12,020 nt of DNA from Opitutales bacterium (GCA_021772555.1 JAJFLT010000158.1:1-12020), one strand, 5' to 3'. Positions 1 to 7,455 are shown, counted from the first letter of the stretch. Notes: generated from the letters alone by a model not told the origin. Numbers and translations: made by a program.

Positions 1-774
1 AACGCCCGCCGCCACCATCGTGGCCGCATGGATGAGCGCCGATACCGGTGTGGGTCCCTCCATGGCGTCCGGCAGCCACACATGCAACGGCATTTGGGCC
101 GATTTACCGAGAACACCACACAGCAGGCACAAACCAATGCCGGTCACCAGAAGACTCGGATTCAAGGCCAGAAGCCCTTCCAGTTTCACCAAGTTGACCG
201 TCCCGTAATGCCAATAGCACCAGATGATCCCGATCAAAAACCCGAAATCGCCCACCCGGTTGACCATAAAGGCTTTCTTGGCTGCCTCCGCCGCCGAATT
301 TTTTTCATAATAATGGCCGATCAGCAGATAGGAACTGAAACCCACCAGTTCCCAGAAAATAAACAGCATGAACAGGTTGTCGGCCAGGACGATGCCCAGC
401 ATGGAAAACAGAAAAAACGAGAGCCCGCCAAAATACCGCCCCTGCGCATTATCCTTCCGCATATAACCGACACTGAAAAGGTGTATCCAGAACCCCACAA
501 AGCTGACCACGAAAAGCATGAGGGCCGACAATTGGTTAAAGTAAAATCCCATCGAAATGGAAACACTGCCCAGTGTGAGCCATTCTTTGGAAACGCGCAG
601 AACTTCAAAATCTGAAATATAAAGCGTATGGAGAGACAACAGCATGACAACGCCGGCCGCCCCCACCGATAGGATGGAGGCGATCTTTCCCTGCCTTCGG
701 AAAAAAATAATCGTCAACAAGGCCGAGACCAGGGGCGTCAGCAAAATGACGGAAAGTGTTTGCGCGAGGCTCAT
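1..774 (-). CDS. nuoL: NADH-quinone oxidoreductase subunit L (N-terminal 258 residues, runs off window)
   Basis: Antiporter-like proton-pumping subunit at the far end of the complex I membrane arm. Translating back from the ATG at 774-772 gives an open frame of 258 codons to base 1, against about 600-650 residues for the family, so the C-terminal half, including the long lateral helix, lies outside. Hallmarks seen: FWELVGFSSYLLIGHYYEK (E142, equivalent to the conserved TM5 glutamate), AFMVNRVGDFGFLIGI, and GKSAQMPLHVWLPDAM followed by EGPTPVSALIHAATM (K224 and H249, the conserved channel lysine and histidine). Several hydrophobic helices are evident (about 5-25, 35-55, 82-102, 117-150). It begins 6 bp after the nuoK stop. 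No Shine-Dalgarno motif precedes it, only an A/T-rich stretch, so coupling to nuoK is likely. nuoM and nuoN would be expected beyond the left edge. Confidence 0.96.
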   Translation of the reverse strand, partial: MSLAQTLSVILLTPLVSALLTIIFFRRQGKIASILSVGAAGVVMLLSLHTLYISDFEVLRVSKEWLTLGSVSISMGFYFNQLSALMLFVVSFVGFWIHLFSVGYMRKDNAQGRYFGGLSFFLFSMLGIVLADNLFMLFIFWELVGFSSYLLIGHYYEKNSAAEAAKKAFMVNRVGDFGFLIGIIWCYWHYGTVNLVKLEGLLALNPSLLVTGIGLCLLCGVLGKSAQMPLHVWLPDAMEGPTPVSALIHAATMVAAGV

Positions 775-780
775 TTATTG

Positions 781-1101
781 TTAATTTTTCAAAACGTTCA
801 TTTCATTCACCAATACGGTTCCGCGCTTGCGAAACAAAGCCACGATAATGGCCAATCCCACGGCGACTTCCGCCGCCGCCACCGTGATGATGAAAAATAC
901 GAATACCGGTCCATCCATCATGGCATGATCGGGCGTCGCGTTGTAGCGGGAAAAACTGACCAATGCCAGATTGACCGCGTTGAGCATCAACTCCAGCGAC
1001 ATGTAGATAACCAAAGTATTTCGGCGCAGCAGAACACCGAAAACCCCGATCGCAAAAAGCAACCCGGAAACGGTCAAAAAGGCGTTCAATCCTACTGTCA
1101 T
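781..1101 (-). CDS. nuoK: NADH-quinone oxidoreductase subunit K
   Basis: Small membrane subunit of complex I, homologous to MrpC, forming part of the E-channel between the quinone site and the antiporter-like subunits. It has 106 residues, a normal family length (about 100), with three hydrophobic helices (about 5-24, 29-50, 66-90). The two buried glutamates needed for proton transfer are present: E37 in YMSLELMLNAVNL and E78 in TVAAAEVAVGLAI. It starts 28 bp after the nuoJ stop and ends 6 bp before nuoL. The upstream sequence is A/T-rich and lacks a Shine-Dalgarno motif. The short length and the E37/E78 pair make the identification secure. Confidence 0.97.
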   Translation of the reverse strand: MTVGLNAFLTVSGLLFAIGVFGVLLRRNTLVIYMSLELMLNAVNLALVSFSRYNATPDHAMMDGPVFVFFIITVAAAEVAVGLAIIVALFRKRGTVLVNEMNVLKN

Positions 1102-1129
1102 TGTATCAAATTAAATATAAAATATTCCA

Positions 1130-1657
1130 TCAATCCTGGGATGGGGTTTCTGTCGTTGGGGAAGGTTCTTTTTTGCTGATGTAAATCACCCCCACCATGG
1201 CGGCCAGGAGCAAAAACCCGATCAGTTGAAACGGGAGCATGTATTTGGTAAATAATTCATACCCGAAATGGCGCGACAGAGAGGCCGCCGTTTGCAGGGG
1301 CAGTTCCGGTTCGGGCCCGGCCCGGCCTGAAGCAAAGAGTCCCACGACTCCCAACGCCAGCAAAGCAAAGGCCAACCCCGCGGCCACTACGCTGATCGCC
1401 TTGGGCCGGATTTTGCCCGATCCCTCGACATCCAGCAACATGATGATAAAGAGAAAAAGGACCACCACCGCGCCTGCGTAAACCAGCGTCTGAATAACAG
1501 CCAAAAAATAAGATTCCAACATCACGAACAAGGCCGCTATTCCGACAAAGGCCACGATGAGGAACATCGCTCCATTAACTGGATTGCGGCTGACCACCAC
1601 AAAAAAGGCGGAAAGGAGAACCGCGGCGGAAAAAAGATAAAATAGAATGTCTTCCAT
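1130..1657 (-). CDS. nuoJ: NADH-quinone oxidoreductase subunit J
   Basis: Membrane subunit of complex I that helps couple quinone reduction to proton pumping. It has 175 residues, near the usual length. Hydrophobic helices lie at about 4-22, 29-47, 51-75, 88-109 and 141-160. Family landmarks: SRNPVNGAMFLIVAFVGIAA (23-42) and FLAVIQTLVYAGAVVVLFLF (51-70), the latter being the conserved TM3 that carries a pi-bulge in known structures. The C-terminal tail (161-175) is polar and variable. Unlike most genes here it has a possible ribosome-binding motif, AGGAAG, 11 nt before the ATG. This may matter because an inserted element (1754-2025) separates it from nuoI, so reinitiation from upstream translation is unlikely. 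Confidence 0.96.
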   Translation of the reverse strand: MEDILFYLFSAAVLLSAFFVVVSRNPVNGAMFLIVAFVGIAALFVMLESYFLAVIQTLVYAGAVVVLFLFIIMLLDVEGSGKIRPKAISVVAAGLAFALLALGVVGLFASGRAGPEPELPLQTAASLSRHFGYELFTKYMLPFQLIGFLLLAAMVGVIYISKKEPSPTTETPSQD

Positions 1658-1753
1658 CTCGACCCGAACTTCCTAGCGTTTGATGCGGCGGTTAAGCATA
1701 AATCCCTCCCCGCCATCTGTGGTAATTATTCGCATGATGTTAAAAAATACTTA

Positions 1754-2025
1754 GAACCTATCTCAAATTCGCGGATGAATGATGTTTGTAGCGCCACGGA
1801 GGCAGATGCCAGGCGGCTTCGTGCCCAGATGGGCTGGAGCCCTTCGGGCGCGAACCAACGCCGCAGGTGCCGCCGTGCCGCACAAATCCTTCGGACAGAG
1901 GCGATTTTGAGTTTGAGCGGCGTTCCGTCGGGGCCGCAGGGCTTCCAGCCCGACATACCCCGACGCGCCTTGCTCAAACTCATAATAGTTCTCTGCATCA
2001 TCATCTTCTAATTTGAGATAGGTTC
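1754..2025. mobile_element. MITE-like element, copy 1 (272 bp, between nuoI and nuoJ)
   Basis: A non-autonomous inverted-repeat element. The ends are perfect 16-bp inverted repeats: GAACCTATCTCAAATT at 1754-1769 and AATTTGAGATAGGTTC at 2010-2025. A TA dinucleotide flanks both sides (1752-1753 and 2026-2027), consistent with a 2-bp target duplication. Inside are further inverted segments: GGGCTGGAGCCC near 1829 against GGGCTTCCAGCCC near 1938, and GAGTTTGAGC near 1909 against GCTCAAACTC near 1973, so the element can fold into a large hairpin. No transposase is encoded. A second copy at 10517-10789 is about 85% identical by eye. A TA target with these ends would fit mobilisation by an IS5-family (IS427-type) or IS630-family transposase, but that is inference. 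Both copies contain open frames running through the ends, which I do not regard as genes. Confidence 0.88.
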
Positions 2026-2567
2026 TATCCATGAACTTCATTTTCCTCCGCTGCACGGCGTTTTTTCTCCCATTTATAGTGTTCGTCGGGTAGTGTTCCG
2101 CCCATCTCATAGAGCTTGGATTTGGAGAATACCAACTCCTCCCGGCTATAGCCGTTGAGTGAGAATACATTTTGCAAAAATATGGCCTCCTCCGGGCAAA
2201 CTTCCTGGCAAAACCCGCAATAGATACACCGCAGCATGTCGATGTCGAATTCCCTCGGCGCCTTTTCCACATGAGCGTTTTCCGCCTCTGCGGAAATTTC
2301 TCCGGGCTGAATGCGTATGGCTTTGGGCGGACAGACGAATTCACATAATTGGCAGGACACGCATTTCTCCCGTCCCCTCGGGTCTTTCACCAAGGTGGGA
2401 ATTCCGCGATAACCATTCGGTATGACCGGCCGCACATCGGGGTATTCAAGGGTCACCTTCTTCTTGAACAAATTCCACAGGGTAATCTTCAACCCCATGA
2501 GAATCTGTGGAAGATAGGTCCGCTCCGCCCAACTGAGAGGCCTTCGCTCTAATTTCTTAAAAGCCAT
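2025..2567 (-). CDS. nuoI: NADH-quinone oxidoreductase subunit I (2x[4Fe-4S] ferredoxin subunit)
   Basis: Peripheral-arm subunit that carries clusters N6a and N6b and passes electrons towards NuoB. It has 180 residues with two ferredoxin motifs: CVSCQLCEFVCP (C69, C72, C75, C79) and CIYCGFCQEVCP (C114, C117, C120, C124). An amphipathic N-terminal part (about 10-35) would lie against the membrane, as in the family. Length is normal. The stop codon is TAG, whose TA is the flanking dinucleotide and whose G is the first base of the inserted element at 1754-2025. Removing the element restores TAA at the same codon, so the protein length was not altered. The gene starts 38 bp after the nuoH stop with no Shine-Dalgarno motif. 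Confidence 0.97.
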   Translation of the reverse strand: MAFKKLERRPLSWAERTYLPQILMGLKITLWNLFKKKVTLEYPDVRPVIPNGYRGIPTLVKDPRGREKCVSCQLCEFVCPPKAIRIQPGEISAEAENAHVEKAPREFDIDMLRCIYCGFCQEVCPEEAIFLQNVFSLNGYSREELVFSKSKLYEMGGTLPDEHYKWEKKRRAAEENEVHG

Positions 2568-2585
2568 GCCGGACGGAATTAATAA

Positions 2586-2608
2586 GGTTCATGGTTCATT
2601 ATGGTTCA
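2586..2608. repeat. Three short direct repeats (GGTTCA) at the nuoH stop
   Basis: In the nuoH-nuoI gap, GGTTCA occurs at 2586-2591, 2593-2598 and 2603-2608, embedded in ATGGTTCA-type units. The last unit contains the nuoH stop codon (TCA on the plus strand, 2606-2608). It resembles the other short-unit intergenic repeats in the window in style but not in sequence. It may be a small slippage-generated array; no function can be assigned. Confidence 0.5.
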
Positions 2609-3691
2609 AACGATCCAATTTTCAAATAAAGCGATGAGAATGGCATTCAAAATCAAATTGGCCAGCGCCAGCGGAAGCAAAACCGTCCAGCCCAGCCGCA
2701 TGACCTGGTCGTAACGGAATCGGGGCAGGGTCCACCGAATCCAGATGAAGAAAAACACCACGGTGAGTACTTTGCCCAAAAACCAGAGGGTGGAGAAAAC
2801 CCCGCCCAGCCAACCCTCCGGCCAGGGGGAAGCAAATCCGGGCAGGAAGTTCCATCCACCGAAATAAAGAATGACCAGCACACCCGAACCGATCACAATG
2901 TGCGTGTACTCGCCCACGAAAAAGAGGCCGAACTTCATCGAACCGTATTCGGTGTGATAACCGGAAACCAACTCCGTTTCCGCCTCCGGCATGTCGAAAG
3001 GCAGGCGGTTCGTTTCCGCGAACAACGCTACCAGAAATATCAGCGCGGACAATGGCTGCCAGAACACCAGCCACACCGTATCCTGTGATTGCACCACGTT
3101 GAAAAGGCTCAACCCCGTTTCCGTACCGGGAGCGTTGGCCCACAAAAATGCTGGCAGGATGGATAGACCCATGGCCAATTCGTAGGAAATCATTTGCGCG
3201 GAGGCGCGAATCCCTCCCAAAAACGGGTATTTGCTGTTCGCCGCCCAACCCGCCAGGATGATGCCGTAAACGCCCAGCGAAGAGACCGCCAAAATGAAAA
3301 GCATCCCGATATCGATGTTGGCCAGCACCAACGGCGCTCCATCCATCTCTCCGAAAGGCAGCACCACCATCGTCGTCATGGCTGGGATAAATGCCACGCA
3401 CGGGGCAAGAAAATAGTAAAGCAGGTTTACATGGCCGGGCACCGGGTCTTCCTTGAAGATGAATTTCAATCCATCCGCTACCGGCTGGAAAATACCTATT
3501 CGGGTGAGAATCCTTCCCAAAATCGGAATGTGTCCCAATAAGGGCAGCAAGGTGCGGTTGGGCCCATGACGCCCCTGGATCCAGCCCGCGATTTTGCGCT
3601 CCGCCAGCACCGCATAGGCGGCCATTCCCATGACCACGGAAATCATGATGAGCGCCTTCACAAAAGCCACTAATACCGGCAGGTAAGTCAT
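2606..3691 (-). CDS. nuoH: NADH-quinone oxidoreductase subunit H
   Basis: Membrane subunit at the foot of the peripheral arm that forms most of the quinone-access tunnel with NuoB and NuoD. It has 361 residues (usual 320-430) and about eight hydrophobic helices. Conserved blocks: AERKIAGWIQGRHGPNR (30-46), ADGLKFIFKEDPVPGH (72-87), ANSKYPFLGGIRASAQMISY (151-170) and AETNRLPFDMPEAETELVSG (225-244) followed by YHTEYGSMKFGLFF, the acidic loop facing the quinone site. About 22 residues separate GPNR from the QP of the next block, where many homologues have about 7, giving a longer first loop. Its ATG overlaps the nuoG stop by four bases (3688-3691), so translation is probably coupled. Confidence 0.97.
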   Translation of the reverse strand: MTYLPVLVAFVKALIMISVVMGMAAYAVLAERKIAGWIQGRHGPNRTLLPLLGHIPILGRILTRIGIFQPVADGLKFIFKEDPVPGHVNLLYYFLAPCVAFIPAMTTMVVLPFGEMDGAPLVLANIDIGMLFILAVSSLGVYGIILAGWAANSKYPFLGGIRASAQMISYELAMGLSILPAFLWANAPGTETGLSLFNVVQSQDTVWLVFWQPLSALIFLVALFAETNRLPFDMPEAETELVSGYHTEYGSMKFGLFFVGEYTHIVIGSGVLVILYFGGWNFLPGFASPWPEGWLGGVFSTLWFLGKVLTVVFFFIWIRWTLPRFRYDQVMRLGWTVLLPLALANLILNAILIALFENWIV

Positions 3692-5400
3692 TCCACAACC
3701 TCCCCGGTTTTCACGTTTCCGCTCGTCGGTTCATGGTGCAGACTTTTGCCTTCAATAAACGGCAGCCGCTCCCATCGGGAACCGTTAATTAAAAGACCGG
3801 TATCCGGGAAATCGTCGAAATCAACCCCGGCAAACTCTGGAATTGTGTTCCTCATTTCCGCCCAAACATCGTTGGGACAGGCGACCGCATCCGCTACCGA
3901 ATCGAGACCGCAAAGCAGTTGGCTCAAAGGAAAAATATCGGCGGAAACCCCCGTTGGTCCCGGTACGCAGGCCTGGAATTTCTGGAGGCGAAACTGCTGG
4001 TTGATGAACGTTCCGGATTTTTCAAAAACGGTCAGGGTTGGGAACACCACATCGGCGACCTCTCCCGTCTCGTTGCAATGCGTTCCAAAATAGATCAGGT
4101 TGGCTTTCTGCAAAAGTTCCCGGCTTATACCGCATGCCGTGAGGTCCTCCCCAAGAGACAGGATGGTCTTTACCCCACCGCTTTCCAATGCCTCGGCCAG
4201 ATTTGTAAGGTTCGCCTCGGGCAGCGTTTTTACCAGACCCGTCAGGAGTGAGCCCCGCACGTTCGAATTCCGGTCCGCAGAAATGAGAAGTCCATCCCCT
4301 TCCCCGGTCCGGCTGACCAGCGAAACGGAAACAGCCTCAACCGCATGGGCCATTTTTCTCAGCAGGTATTGTTCCTCCACACTGGCCTGGCCGGAGCCCA
4401 CAATGGCCACCGATCCTTTTTCCAAAAGAGCCGCGGCTTCCCTCGCCGCCTCCTCCGCCGGCGTGGGCTTCCCCCCGACCGTGTAGTGGACCAGACGATC
4501 ATCGGAATCAACCGCTTTGTAGAGAACGCGCCCGCTATCCGGCATCCAGGTATCATTTACCTCGTCGTTACGCCTTGGTGTGATGCGATAAATTTCCCCC
4601 TCCCGGCTTCCCACCAGTGTATTTACGCCCACGCTGCTCTCGGTGCAGATGCTGGGCCTCTCCTTGAGAAACCAGACCCGCATTTTAAACCGAAAATCGA
4701 GGCTCGTAAGCGCTCCCACCGGGCAAATATCGACCGTGTTGAGGGAGTAATTGTTTTGCAGTTCCTTGCCCGGGAAACAGGTTAAAGTGGAATAACTGCC
4801 TCGGTCGATGAAACCTAAAACGTCGTCCTTGGCCACCTCTTTGCAAAATCGTATGCAGCGCGAACAAAGGATGCACCTCTCGTCGTCCAGCATGACCCGC
4901 GGCCCCAGGCGGGTTCGCTTCGGTTTCACATTTTTGTTTTCCACGAACCGGCTGTATCCCTGCCCGTAATCGGTGGCGTATTCCTGTAAACTGCACTCAC
5001 CCGCCTGATCGCAAATGGGGCAATCCAACGGGTGGTTAATCAGGAGAAATTCCATCACCCCATTGCGGCAATCACGCACCAGTTGCGAGTCGGTTCGAAT
5101 ATGAATATCGGGCAATGCCTTGGTCGCGCAGGCGATGGCCGGACGCGGCAGCCAGCCGATTTTCTGCAACCCCCGCCGATCCAGAATCGGTTCCCCGGTC
5201 GCCCGGTCCTTCAGCGGCATACCGTACTCCATCAAACACATGCGGCAGTTTCCCGTCACGCTCAGCTTGGGATGGTAGCAGTAGTGCGGCACCTCTTTGC
5301 CCGCCAGACGGGCCGCCTCGATCATATTGATCCCGGCAGGAACCTGAATCTCCTCCTCGTCGATGAAAACGCTGATCAAATTGTTGTTCTTCTCCTTCAT
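3688..5400 (-). CDS. nuoG: NADH-quinone oxidoreductase subunit G (short form, no N7 cluster site)
   Basis: Peripheral-arm iron-sulfur subunit that relays electrons from NuoF towards NuoI. It has 570 residues, well below the roughly 800-900 of Escherichia coli-type NuoG. In order: a [2Fe-2S] N1b domain (C41, C52, C55, C91), the His-Cys3 N5 site (H123, C127, C130, C136 in NHPLDCPICDQAGEC), the N4 [4Fe-4S] site (C176, C179, C182 in CILCSRC, with C226 in DICPVGAL), then a degenerate molybdopterin-oxidoreductase-like region to the end. The segment where N7 would bind keeps only one cysteine (C252 in ICTESSVGVN), so N7 is absent. The frame is uninterrupted and followed directly by nuoH, so the short length looks native rather than due to a frameshift. 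A 166-bp gap with repeats precedes it. Confidence 0.95.
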   Translation of the reverse strand: MKEKNNNLISVFIDEEEIQVPAGINMIEAARLAGKEVPHYCYHPKLSVTGNCRMCLMEYGMPLKDRATGEPILDRRGLQKIGWLPRPAIACATKALPDIHIRTDSQLVRDCRNGVMEFLLINHPLDCPICDQAGECSLQEYATDYGQGYSRFVENKNVKPKRTRLGPRVMLDDERCILCSRCIRFCKEVAKDDVLGFIDRGSYSTLTCFPGKELQNNYSLNTVDICPVGALTSLDFRFKMRVWFLKERPSICTESSVGVNTLVGSREGEIYRITPRRNDEVNDTWMPDSGRVLYKAVDSDDRLVHYTVGGKPTPAEEAAREAAALLEKGSVAIVGSGQASVEEQYLLRKMAHAVEAVSVSLVSRTGEGDGLLISADRNSNVRGSLLTGLVKTLPEANLTNLAEALESGGVKTILSLGEDLTACGISRELLQKANLIYFGTHCNETGEVADVVFPTLTVFEKSGTFINQQFRLQKFQACVPGPTGVSADIFPLSQLLCGLDSVADAVACPNDVWAEMRNTIPEFAGVDFDDFPDTGLLINGSRWERLPFIEGKSLHHEPTSGNVKTGEVVE

Positions 5401-5524
5401 CTGGCTGTTGATTCCAAAAAAAAGTTCCTTCTGTAAATACCTTTCGCGGCCACCAGGCGAATTTTCTCAAGGTTGAGTGAGCTACCCCCGGCGCGTTTCT
5501 CGGGTTGATACAGATTACCCTCAA

Positions 5525-5553
5525 CCTGACACCCGAAACCCGACACCTGAAAC
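5525..5553. repeat. Short-unit repeat array in the nuoF-nuoG gap
   Basis: Four consecutive degenerate units (CCTGACA, CCCGAAA, CCCGACA, CCTGAAA) lie in the 166-bp gap between the nuoF stop and the nuoG start. The same unit family recurs at 7411-7455, 7929-7970, 10852-10902 and 11505-11624. The rest of the gap (5401-5524) shows no gene. It holds a small palindrome CTCAAGGTTGAG (5466-5477) whose right half can pair with CTCAACCT just before the array. Possible roles (mobile remnant, mRNA structure) are open. Confidence 0.7.
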
Positions 5554-5566
5554 TCCGCTCCCTTAC

Positions 5567-6916
5567 TCATATTAACCGGTTCGCATCCTTCATTGCGGCG
5601 GAATGATTCTCAGCGGTCTTGGCCTCAAATTCCTCCCTGAATTTTGCCACGAAACTCTGCGTAGGCCAGGAACAGGCCTCCCCAAAGGCACAGATCGTGC
5701 GCCCCTCGATCTGGCGACTGATGGAGGTCAGTAATTCCGCATCCTCCACTCGCCCCCGGCCATTGCACATGCGGGTCGTCACCTTCTTCATCCAGAGCGA
5801 TCCCTCTCGGCATGGCGTGCACTGCCCACAGCTTTCATGTGCGTAAAATGCATTCAGATTGGCCAAGGCTTGAACCATATCCACCGTATCATCCATCACG
5901 ATGACTCCCCCAGAACCGGACATGGTGCCGACCGCCATGAAGCTGTCAAAATCCAGTGGAATATCCTTGATCCCCCAGTCGAAAGCGGTTCCGTCCCGCA
6001 GGTGACCTTCATAGCGCTCGTCCGCCCGCAATATTTTGGCCGAGGAACCGCCCGGAATGACCGCTTTCAATTTTCGGCCCGGGAACATTCCGCCGCAGAC
6101 TTCATAAATGAGATCCCCCAGCGTAATGGCGCCACCCTCGAATTCATAATAGCCTGGTTTTTTCACCTGGCCGCTTACGCACCAGATGCGGGTTCCGGCG
6201 GCCCCGGGCTTTCCCCTATGGGAAAATTCCTCCCCGCCGATCTCCACGATGCGCTTGATATTGCACAGCGTCTCCACGTTGTTGACGATGGTGGGGCATT
6301 GGTAAAGGCCGAGCACGGCGGGAAAATACGGCGGCTTGATCCGTGGATAAGGCCGTTTCCCCTCGATCGACTCAATAAGTCCGGTTTCCTCCCCGCAAAT
6401 ATAGGCGCCCGCCCCGCGGTGGACCACGATTTCACACGAATAATCGCTGCCCAGTATATTGGGGCCGGCAAAATTGGCAGATCGCGCCTCTTCAATGGCC
6501 TTTTCGAGAATACGGGCACCCTCTGGAAATTCCTCCCGAATGTAAATGAAAGCCAGCTTTGTACCCGTGGCATAGGCGGCGATCATCATGCCCTCAATCA
6601 ACTGGTGGGGATCTTTGTGGATGATTTGCCGGTCCTTGAAAGTGCCCGGTTCGGACTCATCGGCATTGCAAATCAGGTAAATCGGTTTACCCGACTTGCG
6701 GTCCAGAAACTTCCACTTCATACCGGCCGGGAAACCGGCCCCGCCACGGCCCCGCAAACCGGAAAGCTCCACCTCATAGCACACGTCCTCCGGCTTCATA
6801 GTGAACGCCTTGCGCAGCATCTCGTAGCCGCCATTGCGCAAATAGCAATCCAGGTCGTTGCTATAACCGGGCTGGTCGACGTTTTTTAAAATAACTCTGG
6901 TTTCTGCGGGAGGCAT
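5567..6916 (-). CDS. nuoF: NADH-quinone oxidoreductase subunit F (NADH- and FMN-binding)
   Basis: Entry point of electrons: oxidises NADH, holds FMN and cluster N3. It has 449 residues, the usual length (E. coli about 445). Landmarks: LRGRGGAGFPAGMKWKF (54-70), the glycine-rich FMN/NADH-binding loop; NADESEPGTFKDR (84-96); GAGAYICGEETGLIESIEGK (168-187); and the N3 [4Fe-4S] ligands C363, C366 and C369 in ESCGQCTPCREG with C409 in TICAFGEA. It starts 11 bp after the nuoE stop, and the two proteins form the NADH dehydrogenase module with NuoG. The ATG at 6916-6914 gives the expected N-terminus; no Shine-Dalgarno motif is visible. The ORF ends 166 bp before nuoG. Confidence 0.98.
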   Translation of the reverse strand: MPPAETRVILKNVDQPGYSNDLDCYLRNGGYEMLRKAFTMKPEDVCYEVELSGLRGRGGAGFPAGMKWKFLDRKSGKPIYLICNADESEPGTFKDRQIIHKDPHQLIEGMMIAAYATGTKLAFIYIREEFPEGARILEKAIEEARSANFAGPNILGSDYSCEIVVHRGAGAYICGEETGLIESIEGKRPYPRIKPPYFPAVLGLYQCPTIVNNVETLCNIKRIVEIGGEEFSHRGKPGAAGTRIWCVSGQVKKPGYYEFEGGAITLGDLIYEVCGGMFPGRKLKAVIPGGSSAKILRADERYEGHLRDGTAFDWGIKDIPLDFDSFMAVGTMSGSGGVIVMDDTVDMVQALANLNAFYAHESCGQCTPCREGSLWMKKVTTRMCNGRGRVEDAELLTSISRQIEGRTICAFGEACSWPTQSFVAKFREEFEAKTAENHSAAMKDANRLI

Positions 6917-6927
6917 GGTTGTTACTA

Positions 6928-7410
6928 TTACTCTACGGTTTCACCTTTAATCTCCGCTGCGATGGCGATAGCTTTTGTTTCGTCCACATTCTCATAAAAA
7001 TCATCATCCACCATGATCACGGGCCCGGTGCCGCAACCGGCCAGGCATTCCGCAAACTCGATTTGCACCTCCCCGTCCTCAGAGGTGTTTCCAAGTGTGC
7101 AGCCTAACTCCTTTTGCAAGGTATCGCAAATTTTATAGGAGCCCGCCAATGCACAGGGAAGAGTCCGGCAGACCCTGACCAACCGCCGGGCGCCGGGTTT
7201 CTCTTTGAAAAACGGATAAAAGGTAACCAGCTCGTAAACATTGATCGGCTCGATTTGAAGTTTCTCCGCAATCCACTCCATGGCCTCCCCCGAAACATAT
7301 CCCTGGTCGGCCTGAACAAAATGCAGCAGCGGCAGCACGGCGCTTCGTGCCACCGGGTATTTCGGTATCACCGCCTCGATCTGCGCAAGAGTCTCTGGTT
7401 TCAGATTCAT
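6928..7410 (-). CDS. nuoE: NADH-quinone oxidoreductase subunit E ([2Fe-2S] thioredoxin-like)
   Basis: Small NADH-module subunit with cluster N1a. It has 160 residues (E. coli about 166). An N-terminal helical domain contains the family block GYVSGEAMEWIAEKLQI (37-53) and VTFYPFF (62-68). A thioredoxin-like domain follows with the [2Fe-2S] ligands C81 and C86 (CRTLPC) and C122 and C126 (ECLAGC). The ATG at 7410-7408 directly abuts a short-unit repeat array: the bases just before it read CCCGAAACC on the coding strand, with no ribosome-binding motif. The preceding four-helix-bundle frame stops 11 bp upstream, so coupled initiation is possible. Placement between nuoD and nuoF is standard, but the gap to nuoD (570 bp) is not. 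Confidence 0.97.
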   Translation of the reverse strand: MNLKPETLAQIEAVIPKYPVARSAVLPLLHFVQADQGYVSGEAMEWIAEKLQIEPINVYELVTFYPFFKEKPGARRLVRVCRTLPCALAGSYKICDTLQKELGCTLGNTSEDGEVQIEFAECLAGCGTGPVIMVDDDFYENVDETKAIAIAAEIKGETVE

Positions 7411-7455
7411 GGTTTCGGGTGTCAGGTTTCGGGTGTCAGGATGCAGGTTTCAGGG
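7411..7455. repeat. Short-unit repeat array, left arm of four-helix-bundle cassette
   Basis: Degenerate tandem units of the form GGTTTC-GGG-TGTCAGG run from the nuoE start codon rightwards. The exact 13-mer GGTGTCAGGTTTC at 7418-7430 has its reverse complement GAAACCTGACACC at 7946-7958 in the right arm, and that complement also occurs at 11605-11617 far outside the cassette. The four-helix-bundle reading frame ends inside this array (its last residues CILTPET are encoded by repeat units). Confidence 0.8.

Noticed and set aside
28..615. Plus-strand 195-codon frame at the left edge
   Set aside because: Antisense to nuoL, whose frame carries unmistakable family motifs.
1726..2344. Open frames through element copy 1 (and the matching frame at 10501-10771 in copy 2)
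   Set aside because: They run through the terminal repeats and into neighbouring genes. The two copies differ at least as much in amino acids as in bases, so there is no sign of protein-level selection.
2622..3698. Minus-strand frame of 358 codons overlapping nuoH
   Set aside because: A +1-frame shadow of nuoH; the product is Gly/Arg/His-rich and lacks the membrane helices and motifs that the nuoH frame has.
5466..5527. Palindrome CTCAAGGTTGAG and downstream CTCAACCT as a terminator
   Set aside because: The stems are only 5-8 bp, no T-run follows on the coding strand, and the site lies inside an operon between nuoF and nuoG.
5837..6889. Long plus-strand open frame of 350 codons opposite nuoF
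   Set aside because: It is antisense to nuoF, which has complete cofactor motifs; the predicted protein is rich in His, Arg and Gln with no recognisable domain.
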